Shown: positions 44,070 through 54,595 of the stretch, piece by piece
How positions within the stretch are numbered: the stretch's first letter is position 1
Layout: the number at the start of each line of letters is the position of its first letter
Assembly: GCA_946902985.2 (NCBI GenBank)
Contig: OX336388.2
Location: forward strand, 1,385,235,723 to 1,385,299,722
DNA: 64,000 nucleotides
Direction: 5' to 3'
Source of the DNA: Meconema thalassinum
Lineage: Eukaryota > Arthropoda > Insecta > Orthoptera > Tettigoniidae
Position numbers and translations under genes: made by a program
Notes under the pieces: generated by a model
The model's database searches: none
Told to the model about the DNA's origin: nothing
What the model saw: only the letters and a program-made list of their open reading frames with translations

Positions 44070-44080
44070 ACTGGATGACA
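44070..44080. repeat. Right target-site duplication of the Penelope insertion
   Basis: ACTGGATGACA, identical to 30122-30132. Confidence 0.8.
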
Positions 44081-44086
44081 TGTCAA

Positions 44087-44590
44087 CCATTTTCTATGGC
44101 GACTTCGGTAGCTTGCTGAGGCACTATGCCAAAGTCGTCGGATTTTTTATAGCATTAAGAATCCCTCAGTATGCCTTCCTTCGGAGGAGAAGTAAAGCCG
44201 GCGGGCCCATGTCATAGATTTGTGGCATGTGAAAGGACCTTCCACTAACTAAACTTGTGTGAAGCAAAATGTATAGGTTATGTTTGATTAATGCTCTTAA
44301 GTTCCAACGTTCGTCACCAGGCGCTGGTTGCGATGGCATGCAGTAGTAGCCAAGTTCACTGCTAGGTGTCGTGGACGGTAGCATTTGGTAACGAAAGTAG
44401 GAACTACTTGAAATTATCGTCTGCAGTCCTTACTTGATTTAAAAACAGGATAACACACACTAATACAGTCATCACAATTAACACCGGTTATCAGTCAGAT
44501 CCTACACAAACCCAAACCAAAGTACACGGGGCTGCATGACCGCGTCGTTGCAGCCTATCAACTAAGGAACCAATCAACCAAAGTTTTCTA
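44087..44590 (+). repeat. SINE family S4 copy with extended tail
   Basis: A degenerate head (GCGACTTCGGTAGCTTGCTG, box B lost) is followed by 'cctcagtatgccttccttcggagg', 'aagtaaagccggcgggcccatgtcatag' and 'aggaactacttgaaatt'. A ~150-bp tail segment 'taacacacactaatacagtcatcacaat...acacggggctgcatgaccgcg' follows, which recurs at 58090-58205. Confidence 0.75.
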
Positions 44591-44705
44591 TAATAGTTGA
44601 AAATTATATGTCCGTGTAGTTATGCACTCCTACAGTACTGTGCATTTAAGGTTCATTTTCTCGTAGACCGCTGCTAGGTTAGTGGATTATGCATTTAGTC
44701 CCATA
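44591..44705. other. Short spacer without feature
   Basis: Nothing recognised. Confidence 0.4.
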
Positions 44706-45165
44706 TACAGGGCGTTTATAAATGCCCAATACAAACTTTGAGGGCTCGCAATGGGGACAAAGGCGGTTAAGTTTAGCATAGGAACGTGTATCCTGAAACG
44801 TACCGTATTCTCGCTACCCGCACAACAACCACCACAGTACACGTTCAAATCTCCCGCATTTTCAGCGCCACTGCTTAAAGAACGTGCGTCATTGAACGAT
44901 CACCTGATGACCCATATCCCCTACAGGTTTTGTTGATATTCCATGCCATTCAGTTAAGTGGGTGATCCTCATAGTATTCCTTGAAGAGGTCTTAGACGAT
45001 GTGCCACTGCATGTGCGTCAAAACATGTGGTTTCAGCACGATGGTGCACCACCTCATTTTTCACTTGCGGTCCGAGATCATCGGCACCAAAGATTTGGGC
45101 AACAGTGGATAGGTCATGGTGGCCCGATTGTATGGCCTGCATGTTCAATCCACTTGACAGCTTGC
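44706..45165 (+). pseudogene. Mariner-type (DDE) transposase remnant with left terminus
   Basis: The left end TACAGGGCGTTTATAAATGCCC at 44706 looks like a terminal inverted repeat following TA. The frame at 44962-45171 reads FLEEVLDDVPLHVRQNMWFQ, then HDGAPPHFS, then RFGQQWIGHGGPIVWP, matching the second catalytic Asp block and the 'WIGRGGP..WP.RSPDLTP' block of mariner-family transposases. The final catalytic residue, the N-terminal domain and the right end are missing. The downstream edge meets the S2 SINE. Confidence 0.7.
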
Positions 45166-45183
45166 CACGGTGGGTGAGTGGAT
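45160..45183 (+). repeat. SINE family S2, 5' piece split by a LINE
   Basis: GCTTGCCACGGTGGGTGAGT plus GGAT continues at 49948 with the rest of the SINE. Compare 20524-20545. Confidence 0.75.
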
Positions 45184-45387
45184 TAGTTGGTCACTGGTCG
45201 TGGCCGAGTGCGGTACGTGTGTGCGCGCTGTGTGACCGCATTGGAAGAGGTTACGGTTCCTAATACCGGTGCTTCCTTAGTTCCACGTGTGTACTGACCT
45301 TCCGTGTGTCATTCGGACAATACTTTTTTAAGTAGTGTTCCAGATAGGACAACAAAACCAGAAACCCAGAAAACCCCGCTGAAAATC

Positions 45388-46497
45388 ATGTCCGGATACC
45401 AGAGAAAAAACACCGTACGCTGCCAATGGGACAGGCAGAGTTCTCGCCCCTCACCAGGAGAAATTCACCGCTGGATTGGCGATACCCTCCGGTTGACTGT
45501 CGACCAAGTAGAAGCCATCCAGTTAAATGCGCACGAAAAAACCATGTACATCAAGGTAATCACCATATCTATTTATCAGAAATTGTTAAATACTTTTGCA
45601 GATCCTATTAAATTTCAGTATGATTCAGGCGAAATGACCAATGTTAAGCTCTCCACAGCGGATTCCAATTTTACCACAGTGCGTATATTTAATGTCCCAC
45701 TCGAAGTACCCCCTGAAATTTTCAAATCCGTCCTGTCGAAATATGGCACTGTGAGTGACGTCAGGAAAGAACAATGGTCTTCTGCTTATCAGTTCCCGGT
45801 GTATAATGGAATACGTGCCGTAACTATGGAAATCAAGCAAGATATCCCCTCCACTGAGGCTTTTGGTGGCCATTCTGGCTATATAACGTATAATGGACAG
45901 AAACAGACCTGTTTAATTTGCAATGCTACCACACATCTACGTATTAACTGTCCAAAGAAAATGATTCCCCTCGGTATAACACCTACACAACAACGACGTG
46001 TACAATACTCGGAAGTTGTGACGCAGCAAACGTCATATGAAAACATGCTCATTGATCAGTCAGCTGAGACAACACCAGGAGTGACCTCGGATACATCTGA
46101 CGCAGAACTGGTACCTTGCCCTGGCCAGAGCTGCGAGACACAGAGTGCCCCTGTGCTCTCGGCAACCTGTATCGCAGCCTTAGAACCAACTCTGCCGTTA
46201 CTACAGGCTGCCACAGAAATTTTGTCTTCACTGCCCCCGACTTCACTGGGCCCTACCGACTCACTTAAAAATGTTGATCGGGGATCCGAGAACGTCTCTA
46301 AGAAGATTAAAACAAATGCCTCGATTGCCGTACCAGCCCCGAAGAATAAAACTGGCTCCACAAACGTTTCCGCAGCTGTGAAAAAGAAACAAAATCTTCT
46401 TTCTACGTCATCTAGGGACCCACGAACGCTCTCAACCGCTGACAGCCGGCCTATGACTGGCAGTCAAAAGGAACTATCTCAACCTAATTTGACATAG
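45388..46497 (+). CDS. LINE ORF1 protein, nucleic-acid-binding with CCHC knuckle
   Basis: A frame of 370 codons from ATG 45388 (MSGYQRKNTVRCQWDRQ). An upstream in-frame ATG at 45304 would add 28 residues; the later start is preferred because the extension looks like UTR. A region of about residues 90-180 (FTTVRIFNVPLEVPPEIF, LSKYGTVSDVRKEQW) has the look of an RRM-like fold. It is followed by a single zinc knuckle CLICNATTHLRINC (C-x2-C-x4-H-x4-C). The C-terminal half is a Ser/Thr/Pro/Ala-rich low-complexity tail with a basic KKIKTNASIAV patch. Such proteins coat the LINE RNA in the cytoplasmic particle. The stop TAG (46495-46497) lies immediately before ORF2. The frame appears intact. Confidence 0.85.
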   Translation: MSGYQRKNTVRCQWDRQSSRPSPGEIHRWIGDTLRLTVDQVEAIQLNAHEKTMYIKVITISIYQKLLNTFADPIKFQYDSGEMTNVKLSTADSNFTTVRIFNVPLEVPPEIFKSVLSKYGTVSDVRKEQWSSAYQFPVYNGIRAVTMEIKQDIPSTEAFGGHSGYITYNGQKQTCLICNATTHLRINCPKKMIPLGITPTQQRRVQYSEVVTQQTSYENMLIDQSAETTPGVTSDTSDAELVPCPGQSCETQSAPVLSATCIAALEPTLPLLQAATEILSSLPPTSLGPTDSLKNVDRGSENVSKKIKTNASIAVPAPKNKTGSTNVSAAVKKKQNLLSTSSRDPRTLSTADSRPMTGSQKELSQPNLT

Positions 46498-46547
46498 TGC
46501 ACCAGGATAATTCTCACCTGTGTCTTCCTTCGAGTCCACCTTCCAGT

Positions 46548-49500
46548 ATGTCTAGCACAGCTTTTATACTTCTCTTAATGGCGCAATTTCTCACTGTGGC
46601 CACTGTGAATATCAATGTAATAGAATGCCCTCTGAAATTTCAACTGTTGGAGAGATTCCTTCGAGATGCTGACATTGACATTGCTTTCATTCAAGAAGTT
46701 GCTAAACCGTGTTTACCCATATCTGCCTTCTACAAACAATACATCAATACCGGTAATACGAATAGAGGGACCGGATTCCTCATAAGACATGATATCCCAC
46801 TCGCAGGTGTGCTATGTCATCCAACAGGACGCATAATATCTGGACACATAAACAATACCACCCTGATAAATGTATATGCCCCATCCGGGTCTAATAAACG
46901 TGTGGAACGGAAAATGTTCTTTCAACAGAGTATACTGCCTCATCTGCACGACGTTAAGGAAAAACTTATTCTTGCAGGGGATTTCAATTGTATTCAACGC
47001 CCAGAGGATTCCACTAGTCCATACAGAGGTGTCAACCCGGCTCTCAGGACCCTTCTTACCTCCCTACACCTCATTGATGCTGTGGATAGTTTAAGGGTGC
47101 CCCTGCCCCATTACACCTGTATAAGTCACAACTCCTCATCACGACTTGACCGCATCTACTTTTCACAGGAACTTATCCAGCCTAGACGATATGAAGTGAT
47201 TCCTGCCAGTTTCACTAACCATCATGCTGTCGTATGTACAATCTCTTACCCCCATCCCATATTTCACATAGGAAGAGGTTATTGGAAGCTGAATTGCTCG
47301 CTGTTACTGGAGGAGGAATGCCAAGATATTTTCAGACAACACTGGATCCGATGGGTCCAACAAAAATGCAAATTTCGCGACTGCACAGACTGGTGGGATA
47401 TTTTAGTTAAACCAGGGATCCGCCGCGTCTTTAAGAACATATCTTACCAACGAGGTCGGGAAAGACGGGATACAGTTGAATTTTACTATCGAGTTCTTCG
47501 CCAGCTCCAGCAAAGATCTGATGCTGGGGAGCGTATATATGACCAGATCCGGGAATTTAAAACCAAGCTCCTTTCTCTACAGCAACGGACGCTCGCTCAT
47601 ATCAACGTGGCTTTAAAAGATCGTACAGTGCTCCCGGACGAAAGTGCAAGTGTATACCATATCGCCAAAGGACAACGTGAGCGGCAACGTAAATATATCC
47701 ACCGCCTCCGCACCAGTACTGGAAGTGTCGTCACCTCCCCTGACGCTATACGTAGTGAAATCTCATTATTTTATCAACGGTTCTACGCTAAGGCTCCCAT
47801 TGATCCACAGCAGGTGACCCTATTGCTGTCATCTTGCAGTACCAAACTATCTCCGGACAGCAAAACTCTGCTCAGGGCGGATATTACGGATGAAGAGATT
47901 CACTCTGTGGTTAAACGACTCCCAAACAACCGCTCACCTGGCATTGATGGACTGCCATATGAAATGTATAAACACTTCTGGCCTCACATTGGCAAAGAAT
48001 TTTGTCATGTCCTGCGTACCATTCTCCAACGTCGTGCTCTTTGTCAATCACATCACGAGGGTACCATAGTCCTCATACCAAAAACATCCTCTCCCATGGC
48101 AGTTGGTGACTTCCGACCAGTTACTCTGCTCTGCAGTGACTATAAAGTCCTTACCAAAGTACTTGCATGCCGATTGAAGACTGTTCTACCTGATATCATT
48201 GGTGATGAGCATTGTTGCAGTATTCCTGGAAGAACTCTGTTAACAAACTTAGCGATACTACGGGACCTACACCTAAAAGCCGAAATGCTCCCCACTGAGC
48301 CAATGAGTTTTCTCACCTTAGATCTTGATAAAGCTTTCGACCGCATCAGTCATGAATACTTGTACATGGTCTTGCAACACTTCGAATTTCCTGAAATCCT
48401 TATTGACTACATTCGTATGATAAATTGTAATGCTACGTCTAGAGTGCTCGTCAACGGTTTTCTTTCCCCTCTGATTCCAATACAACGATCAGTTAGGCAA
48501 GGATGTCCCCTTTCTATGCTACTTTTTGTCATTGGCCTTGAACCGTTCATTCGGACTACCCAGGTGAAGCTACAGGGTTACAAACTGTCCACACATGTTT
48601 TTGGAATGTGCGCCTATGCTGATGACGTATCAATATACGATCCGCAATGAAGAAGACATCTCCCACATCGATAGTGTCCTTCAGCTCTACCATATCGCCT
48701 CTGGAGCACAATCGAACCCCCAGAAAACTGCTTTGCTTCCGCTCAATACTAACTCAGTGATTACCCCACAGCCCTGGTTCCGGATAGTAAATGAGGTGAA
48801 AATTCTTGGCATTACCTGGAAGCAATCGCTTCTGGACACAGTGCAAGTTAACTGGACTAAGGTCATTGCCAAAGTTAGGGGAGTCCTGATCCAATTTGGT
48901 CAAAGAAACCTCAATATAGTGCAACGGGTCATGGTCCTCAACGTGTTTGCGCTCTCCAAAATATGGTATGTCGCACAACTTTTCCCACTTCCCAAAATGT
49001 TTGAGAGCCAATTGGCAAAATATACAGGTTGGTTTATATGGCAAGGATTTTTGTTCAGAGTACAACGGGAACAGTTGTATCTCCCATCCCGGCAAGGCGG
49101 GCTAGGGCTAACAGCTCATGGCATGAAATGCCGTGCACTCCTCTGCAAGAACGATATCACCATTCTTTCCCAACATGACACTTTTACGAAAGCGCTATAC
49201 AAAGATATTCGAAACACAGCCCGTGGTTGTGATAGAGCTTTGCCGAAGATATTTAGGGACCATCAACAGCACCTTCTGGAAACTGTTCGCCAATTGCCAT
49301 CAGGGATTGTTCCAACGACGAAAAGTATCTATAACATGTTGCGGCAAGTGGTACACTCCAAACCGCGAATAGAGGCCACCACCCTCTATGTCCATTGGCC
49401 CACTGTTTGGAAAAATTTTGGGGCTATGACCATTTCTTCTGCTGTACACTCCCAAGTTTTTATCTTCCTCAACGATCTCATCCCAACCGCTCTACGGCGA

Positions 49501-49875
49501 TATACCATCCATCTTGAAGCTTACCCATGGTGTACTATATGTGGTCAAACTGATACGGCGATACACCGCTTCACATCATGCACGCGAGTTGCCTCCACGT
49601 GGCTGTGGTGTAAGGGAAAAGTATGTCAACTATTAAATGTGCCCTCGGATGACCTTGATGACAGGAAGTTGGTTCGTTTGTCGGTGACCGCCTTCCCCCA
49701 AATTAAACCGACTGCCATTGTGTGGATAATGGGCCAATATGTACACTTCGTGATGGACAATGATCAACATTTCTCTTTCCTGGATCTCAGGTATCACCTG
49801 CAAAAAGAGCGTTGTAAGCTTAGTGAAAGTGGACAATTGTACGATAAATATGGACACTATCTGGATTTCTTGTGA
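46548..49875 (+). pseudogene. LINE ORF2: endonuclease + reverse transcriptase (one frameshift)
   Basis: The likely start is ATG 46548 (MSSTAFILLLMAQ); the frame is open from the ORF1 stop. The apurinic-type endonuclease occupies residues ~20-240: TVNINVIECP, DIAFIQEV (catalytic Glu), LINVYAPSG, LILAGDFNCI (Asp/Asn), SSRLDRIYFS and FTNHHAVVC (the His usually seen as SDH). The RT follows: NNRSPGIDGLPYEMY, VGDFRPVTLLCSDYKVLTK, FLTLDLDKAFDRISHEYL (motif A), IQRSVRQGCPLSMLLFVIGL (motif B) and MCAYADDVSIY (motif C, YADD). A frameshift near 48632-48650, just after YADD, moves the rest to another frame (to TGA at 49873-49875). That part holds ILGITWKQSL, a GGLGL block and a terminal CTICGQTDTAIHRFTSC knuckle. 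Total length would be about 1,100 residues. Confidence 0.9.
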
Positions 49876-49947
49876 TGTATTAGTCTGGTATTTATCATAT
49901 CTGAAAATTCTGTAATTCTGTAAAGAGCTAAAAAAAAAAAAAAAAAA

Positions 49948-50307
49948 AGTGGATAGCGTGTCGGTCTACTAACCCCAAGATTGCAGGTTCGCTCCTGGCC
50001 TTGGTAAGTGATAATTTTTTTTTGAAAGGCGCCAAAAATAGGACACGCATGTCATACGATGTTGGCATGTCAAAGAACCCATTTGATTTCAGTAGTTGGT
50101 GTTCATAATGGCAAAATTAATCTCGGGAGTTTCCGCCAAAACAAAGTTCCTCATTTCTCTACTAGAAAGCGCTATAGTGTTCAAGGAGCTTAGATATCTA
50201 ACCTCCTTGACTTTCATGGTGATTCAAGGAACAACGAAATTCGACATGCAAGCTACCCTTTGGGTGTCTAATTACAAAGCTTGCACCCGGCACTCGAGGT
50301 CATACGA

Positions 50308-50353
<46 letters not shown>
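49948..50353 (+). repeat. SINE family S2, 3' piece with (ATT)n tail
   Basis: It resumes at GTGGATAGCGTG with the box-B-like GCAGGTTCGCTCCTGG, then the same body as 20560-20905. It ends CATACGATATT followed by ~15 ATT units (50308-50353). The tail length difference from the other copy shows microsatellite growth from the SINE 3' end. Confidence 0.85.
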
Positions 50354-50356
<3 letters not shown>

Positions 50357-51390
50357 ACCGACTTGACACTGCTAGACTACTACCTGTTGGGATCACATAA
50401 AAGCCTTGATTTGCGAGATCCCTGTGGAATCTGGGGAAGACCTACTGGCACGGGTTATGGTAGCGGTGGATGTTAGGGGACCTGGGATTGGTGATCGTGT
50501 GGGTCATTATATGGTATGGAGATACCGTGTCCATGTTGACGTCGGTGGTTGTCACAACAAGCCCCTCTTGTAATTGGACCCGGACGACAAGCACGAGGAG
50601 TCGGACAGAGCACCGAAAATGCGAGAGCTATGAACGTGTGTTCTGGTGGACTTTTGCGGGTAGCGGGAAGACAGTGCGTTTCCGGACACAAGCTCCTATG
50701 CTAAACTTAACCGGCTTTGTTCCCCACTATAAGTCCTCAAAGTCTGAAATGGGATTTTGGAAGCAACCCTGTAAGTGAAGTGCACCACACATCTTAGCTG
50801 TGAGAACTGAGAACTCCCACAACATTATCTCCCCTCTATAGAAGTACCAACAGTGATCCTGGCAGGGTGTACCTAGAGCCTGCTGAAGAGCCCGATATGG
50901 TGCACCTAGTTCATACCCTGAAAAGGACACGGCAAAAACTGAGAAGAATTGTTGAATTGTTTACTAGGCTACTATTTCTATTTCTAGATTTCTGTATTAC
51001 TTTATGGACATTATCGTCAAATTTAGTTTCTTTTAATTACCTCAATTTTTTAAATCATTGAAAAACACGATGTTCAGTAAAGAATATACAGTAAAGCCTA
51101 CTTCATCGTAAATATATGGGTAATGTTATAACTCTTTTTCCCTATCAAAGAGTATAATCGGATATTCTTGTGATAAATTAAGTGCTGTACCCTATATCAC
51201 ACTCCCTGTTTACTAAGTTACGTTTAATTTCCGCTTTTGCATCCAGATGAAATGATTGAAACATGTTTGGAACATCCACCATCTAGAATGTCTAGAATAG
51301 TTTATCTTGTGACTTTTGTAGGGAAAACCTTTTATGTGGGACTACATATTTTCTGCATGTCGCCATTTGATTACCAAATTTCGCTTTTAT
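50354..51390. other. Unassigned DNA
   Basis: Around 50360-50900 base composition is more even (GC-richer) than its neighbours, and short frames occur on both strands. None has a recognisable motif. The remainder is AT-rich. Confidence 0.4.
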
Positions 51391-51394
51391 AACT

Positions 51395-51625
51395 CTAGGA
51401 TAAGAGGGTTCGATTCCCACCTCAGCCATCCCGGAAGTTGTTTTCTATGATTTCGCAATTCCACTTCAAGGCTGGAATTGTGCTTAACTTAAGGCCACAC
51501 ACACCCAAGTACACGGGACATGACAATGATTTTGCAAAGCCCTTAAATGATCTCTGCAATCTTTAACGGTCAATTTCTCTTCTATTTCCCCTTGACGGTT
51601 AGGGCTTTTGTAGCCAGAATGTCAT
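51395..51625 (+). repeat. Degenerate tRNA-derived SINE
   Basis: Box B GGGTTCGATTCCCACC at about 51408, then 'gttgttttctatgatttcgcaattccacttcaaggctgg', 'cacacccaagtacacgggacatgac' and 'gcaatctttaacgg'. Same plan as the copies at 1140 and 23565. Confidence 0.55.
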
Positions 51626-52480
51626 TCATTATTTAGCCGTCCATTACCCGTTCTCGTTAATGATTTTTTTTAATGATGAGAACTGTACCTTATTCAGGAA
51701 TGGGGATGTTAATCTAAATTGTATGTCCCTTATACACTTCCTACCATGCCGGTTGCACGGCTGTGCTGAATATTCTGGCGCATTATGTTGGCATCACACG
51801 GTAATTCCTTGGTCTGAATGTGGAATAACGTCGAATGAAATCACACTCAACAAGGTTGATATCAGCGCCCTAGTTCCTACCTTGAACCTCCAGACTTAGT
51901 CCAGTAGTGGCCCTTGGCGTAACACCAATTACAGAAGTTACCAGACAAATACTACACGAAGCTGATGATCCAACTGTCCCAGGCTTCTAATTAAAATAAC
52001 AAAACAGCCACTGCTTACATAAATGATGCCATGTCGCTCTCGGTGTTACACAACTCTGTGCTACATGTTTGCCTACTAACTTTACCTCTGATTACTTTCT
52101 GAAAGAAATTACAGTAGCAGCAAGTACAGAAGCGATCAATCAAAAATTAGACCGGCATCTGATAAATGTTTAAGTTATTTTATGAGTATATGAATTAAAA
52201 GTAACCGAAGAAGAGGAGAATGCAATTATCAACTAGGAAAAACTTAAATGGAGAAGTCTTCATTTCCGCTACGGTGGCTACTTTCCGTCGCTCGTCAAGA
52301 CTTCCCAAATTAGATTGATACGCTGCATTACATTCGCTCGAGAACTAATTTCTACTGCCTTCAGAGCTGCACGGCCACTTCTGTACTCGACAGGAATATG
52401 CTGTTTAGGGTCTTGGCACATCTTGGCCATCAGTAGGGTGTATGTTGAACGTGTCTGACGACCTGTATTTAGGTGATGAC
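51626..52480. other. Anonymous DNA
   Basis: No supported feature. Confidence 0.4.
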
Positions 52481-52484
52481 TGTA

Positions 52485-52690
52485 GTAGCGTGTGTTTCTG
52501 TATTAGGGTAGATGTTCCGGGATTTGAAGTACGGCCCTATCGCAGCATTTGCTTGTAAGGAAGAAAATACACTCAAGCTAGCCACTGTCAGTACTGGGAT
52601 TCAAACCTCCGATCTCTGGACCTGCTACAGCTGCCCTTGCGGCCGTGGTGCGCCATTTAACGAGCACAGCTACGCCACGGGACTCGACAG
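52485..52690 (-). repeat. SINE family S5-like fragment
   Basis: 'gattcaaacctccgatctctggacctgc...ttaacgagcacagctacgccacggga' is the antisense of a tRNA-like head. The preceding 'gggatttgaagtacggccctatcgcagcatttgc' matches 58990-59025. Confidence 0.6.
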
Positions 52691-52899
52691 ATAGCATTGT
52701 TAAGGCCACAGAGCTTTTTTTTTCGCAAAAATGTCTGTTCGAGAAAACAAAAACAAAAACAGAAATACCTCAAATGAGGATAATCAGCTATTATGGTCAT
52801 GATATGTAGAAGAATCGCTATATAATCTTAGATGTTCAAAAAGGGAACCTTGTAGTTTTACGTCACCGTTAATCACGCTCTCATGAGCTACGGGACCTC

Positions 52900-53035
52900 C
52901 ATTTCTAAGCAGAATCCGAACCACAGGACGTGCTATTTCACTTCGGAAATCTCACATGCATTAACCGGGAATCGAACTCAGTCCGCCGTGGTGAGAGGCA
53001 AGCAGCTTAACCACTGTACCATCACCACCCCTATA
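52900..53035 (-). repeat. tRNA-like SINE head fragment
   Basis: 'aaccgggaatcgaactcagtccgccgtggtgagaggcaagcagcttaaccactgtaccatcacc' is the antisense of a tRNA-like module with a box B. The body is not recognised. Confidence 0.5.
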
Positions 53036-53094
53036 GATGTTGAGTCAGAGTGCTAAAATGACATGGTGTAAGTCACATCGTGGAGTAGAAATTA

Positions 53095-53235
53095 GCATTT
53101 TTGACAGTCACCCAGGAGGTGCGGGTTCATTTCCCGACTCTGCCAACAAATTAAAATCTGGTCTCAGGACTGGAACGGAGAAAGATGCGTTTCAACGGTC
53201 TCCCACTAAGTGATTCCAGTAACATTCACGGTACG
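53095..53235 (+). repeat. Degenerate tRNA-derived SINE
   Basis: 'aggtgcgggttcatttcccgactctgccaac' (box B with one change), then 'tctggtctcaggactggaacggag', paralleling 23585-23660. Confidence 0.5.
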
Positions 53236-54341
53236 CAGATCCACCCTGGGCCACATTTCTCCGTATTGTTTTCCTGCACAGCCTAGAGCAAACACAAAGT
53301 TCATGTTCGTATGTGGTAAGAGACCTGCCTATCTCACCCATGTTAAATCTGCAAATTTTTGGTACACTTTACTCAAAATCTGTTTGAGGTAGCCAATTGA
53401 AATTTTCAGGGATTACTGTTTGGATCATTATCTGCAACAATAAGGATTATTGACAAAAGCGAAATACTTTCACCAATATGTTTTCTTTTTTTAAGGTACG
53501 ATTTCTTAATCCAAAATTATGTCGATAAATATTTATATTTCATTTTGTATATTATTTAAAGGGATGTCCCTTATTATTACTGGTCATTAGGATGATGTTG
53601 ATACATAAAACAAAATTTATGAACCTATCGTTATTAGTTTTCTTACAAATGGTACCAGAGTATGAAAAATGTTAAACAGAGAAAAATGAGGTTGAAGTTT
53701 TTACTTACATTTTGTTACCTCTGACAATTCCTAAAACATTCCTGACCCATAACTTGCATCATTTCGTCCATAGTTCAGAAGTTATACGCACAAACATAAA
53801 TCTCTGTAAAAGTGGGCGTTGTCAATCATGGTGCAGCATAGTCCTTTATATCTTATAAAATGACAATTTTTCATATTTGTCGACTTTTTTTTTACGAATT
53901 CCTGTTCTCTATATTGTAAATAAGTAATAACGCCCCCAAAAAATTGCCTTTCCCCCCACCCCTTGACGGGTCTTGCTTACCTTTTGAGAAGTATCAAAAA
54001 TCTATAACTGGTATTTGTACCCGATCCCCCAAACAGTATAACTTATTCCATCCCTCATAATGGGTTAAGAACGCAAACTTTGCAGAACACTTACGTACTT
54101 ACCGCTGTATATCTAAAGTGGTCGACTAGAATTGTGGTTTACCAATATGGATCTCTGAAGAAAGAAAACAGCCTAGTTAAGTCACAATTCTCAAGTTACC
54201 TAATGAGTTAATGGCGTGACACCTAATAACTCATTAATTTATTGGCTCTCCAATCCTTTCAATTTAATGCACGAGCTTTTGAAGCACACCATACATTATC
54301 ATAGTGCATATATTTCAGTTGGACTACATCAAGATGTAATA
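53236..54341. other. Anonymous AT-rich DNA
   Basis: No supported feature. Confidence 0.45.
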
Positions 54342-54595
54342 CACTAATGTCCAAAAATTAAGCATAAGTTACGAATAAGCAGGGCAACAGGAAATAGACC
54401 GCAAATCGCACGACATATGCACCTACCAACCTTACGTGTTCGCTCTGTATAGGAAAGGGGTAGCCTATTCCCTGCTTTGAATAGCGGCGTAACCTCAAGG
54501 TAAACAAAGCCAGTGCCTGCGCCTCATATTCCCTCAGTCGTGTTTGCCCTGTTATAGTGTGTGTAGTGTAGCCTCGTGGTGAAGGTGACAACATA

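Larger units (their letters stand above)
45184..49947 (+). mobile_element. Nearly full-length two-ORF LINE (L1/Tx1-like), 4.8 kb
   Basis: About 200 bp of 5' UTR, a gag-like ORF1, an ORF2 with endonuclease, reverse transcriptase and a C-terminal zinc knuckle, a short 3' UTR and an A18 tail at 49930-49947. It inserted into an S2 SINE with a 6-7-bp duplication. Only one disabling frameshift is visible in ORF2, so it is a recent arrival. The clade is judged from RT motifs and needs a tree. Confidence 0.9.
45177..49954. repeat. LINE target-site duplication AGTGGAT (45177-45183 and 49948-49954)
   Basis: A 7-bp repeat brackets the LINE. The first A on the right side is shared with the poly(A) tail, so the certain part is GTGGAT. 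Confidence 0.75.
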
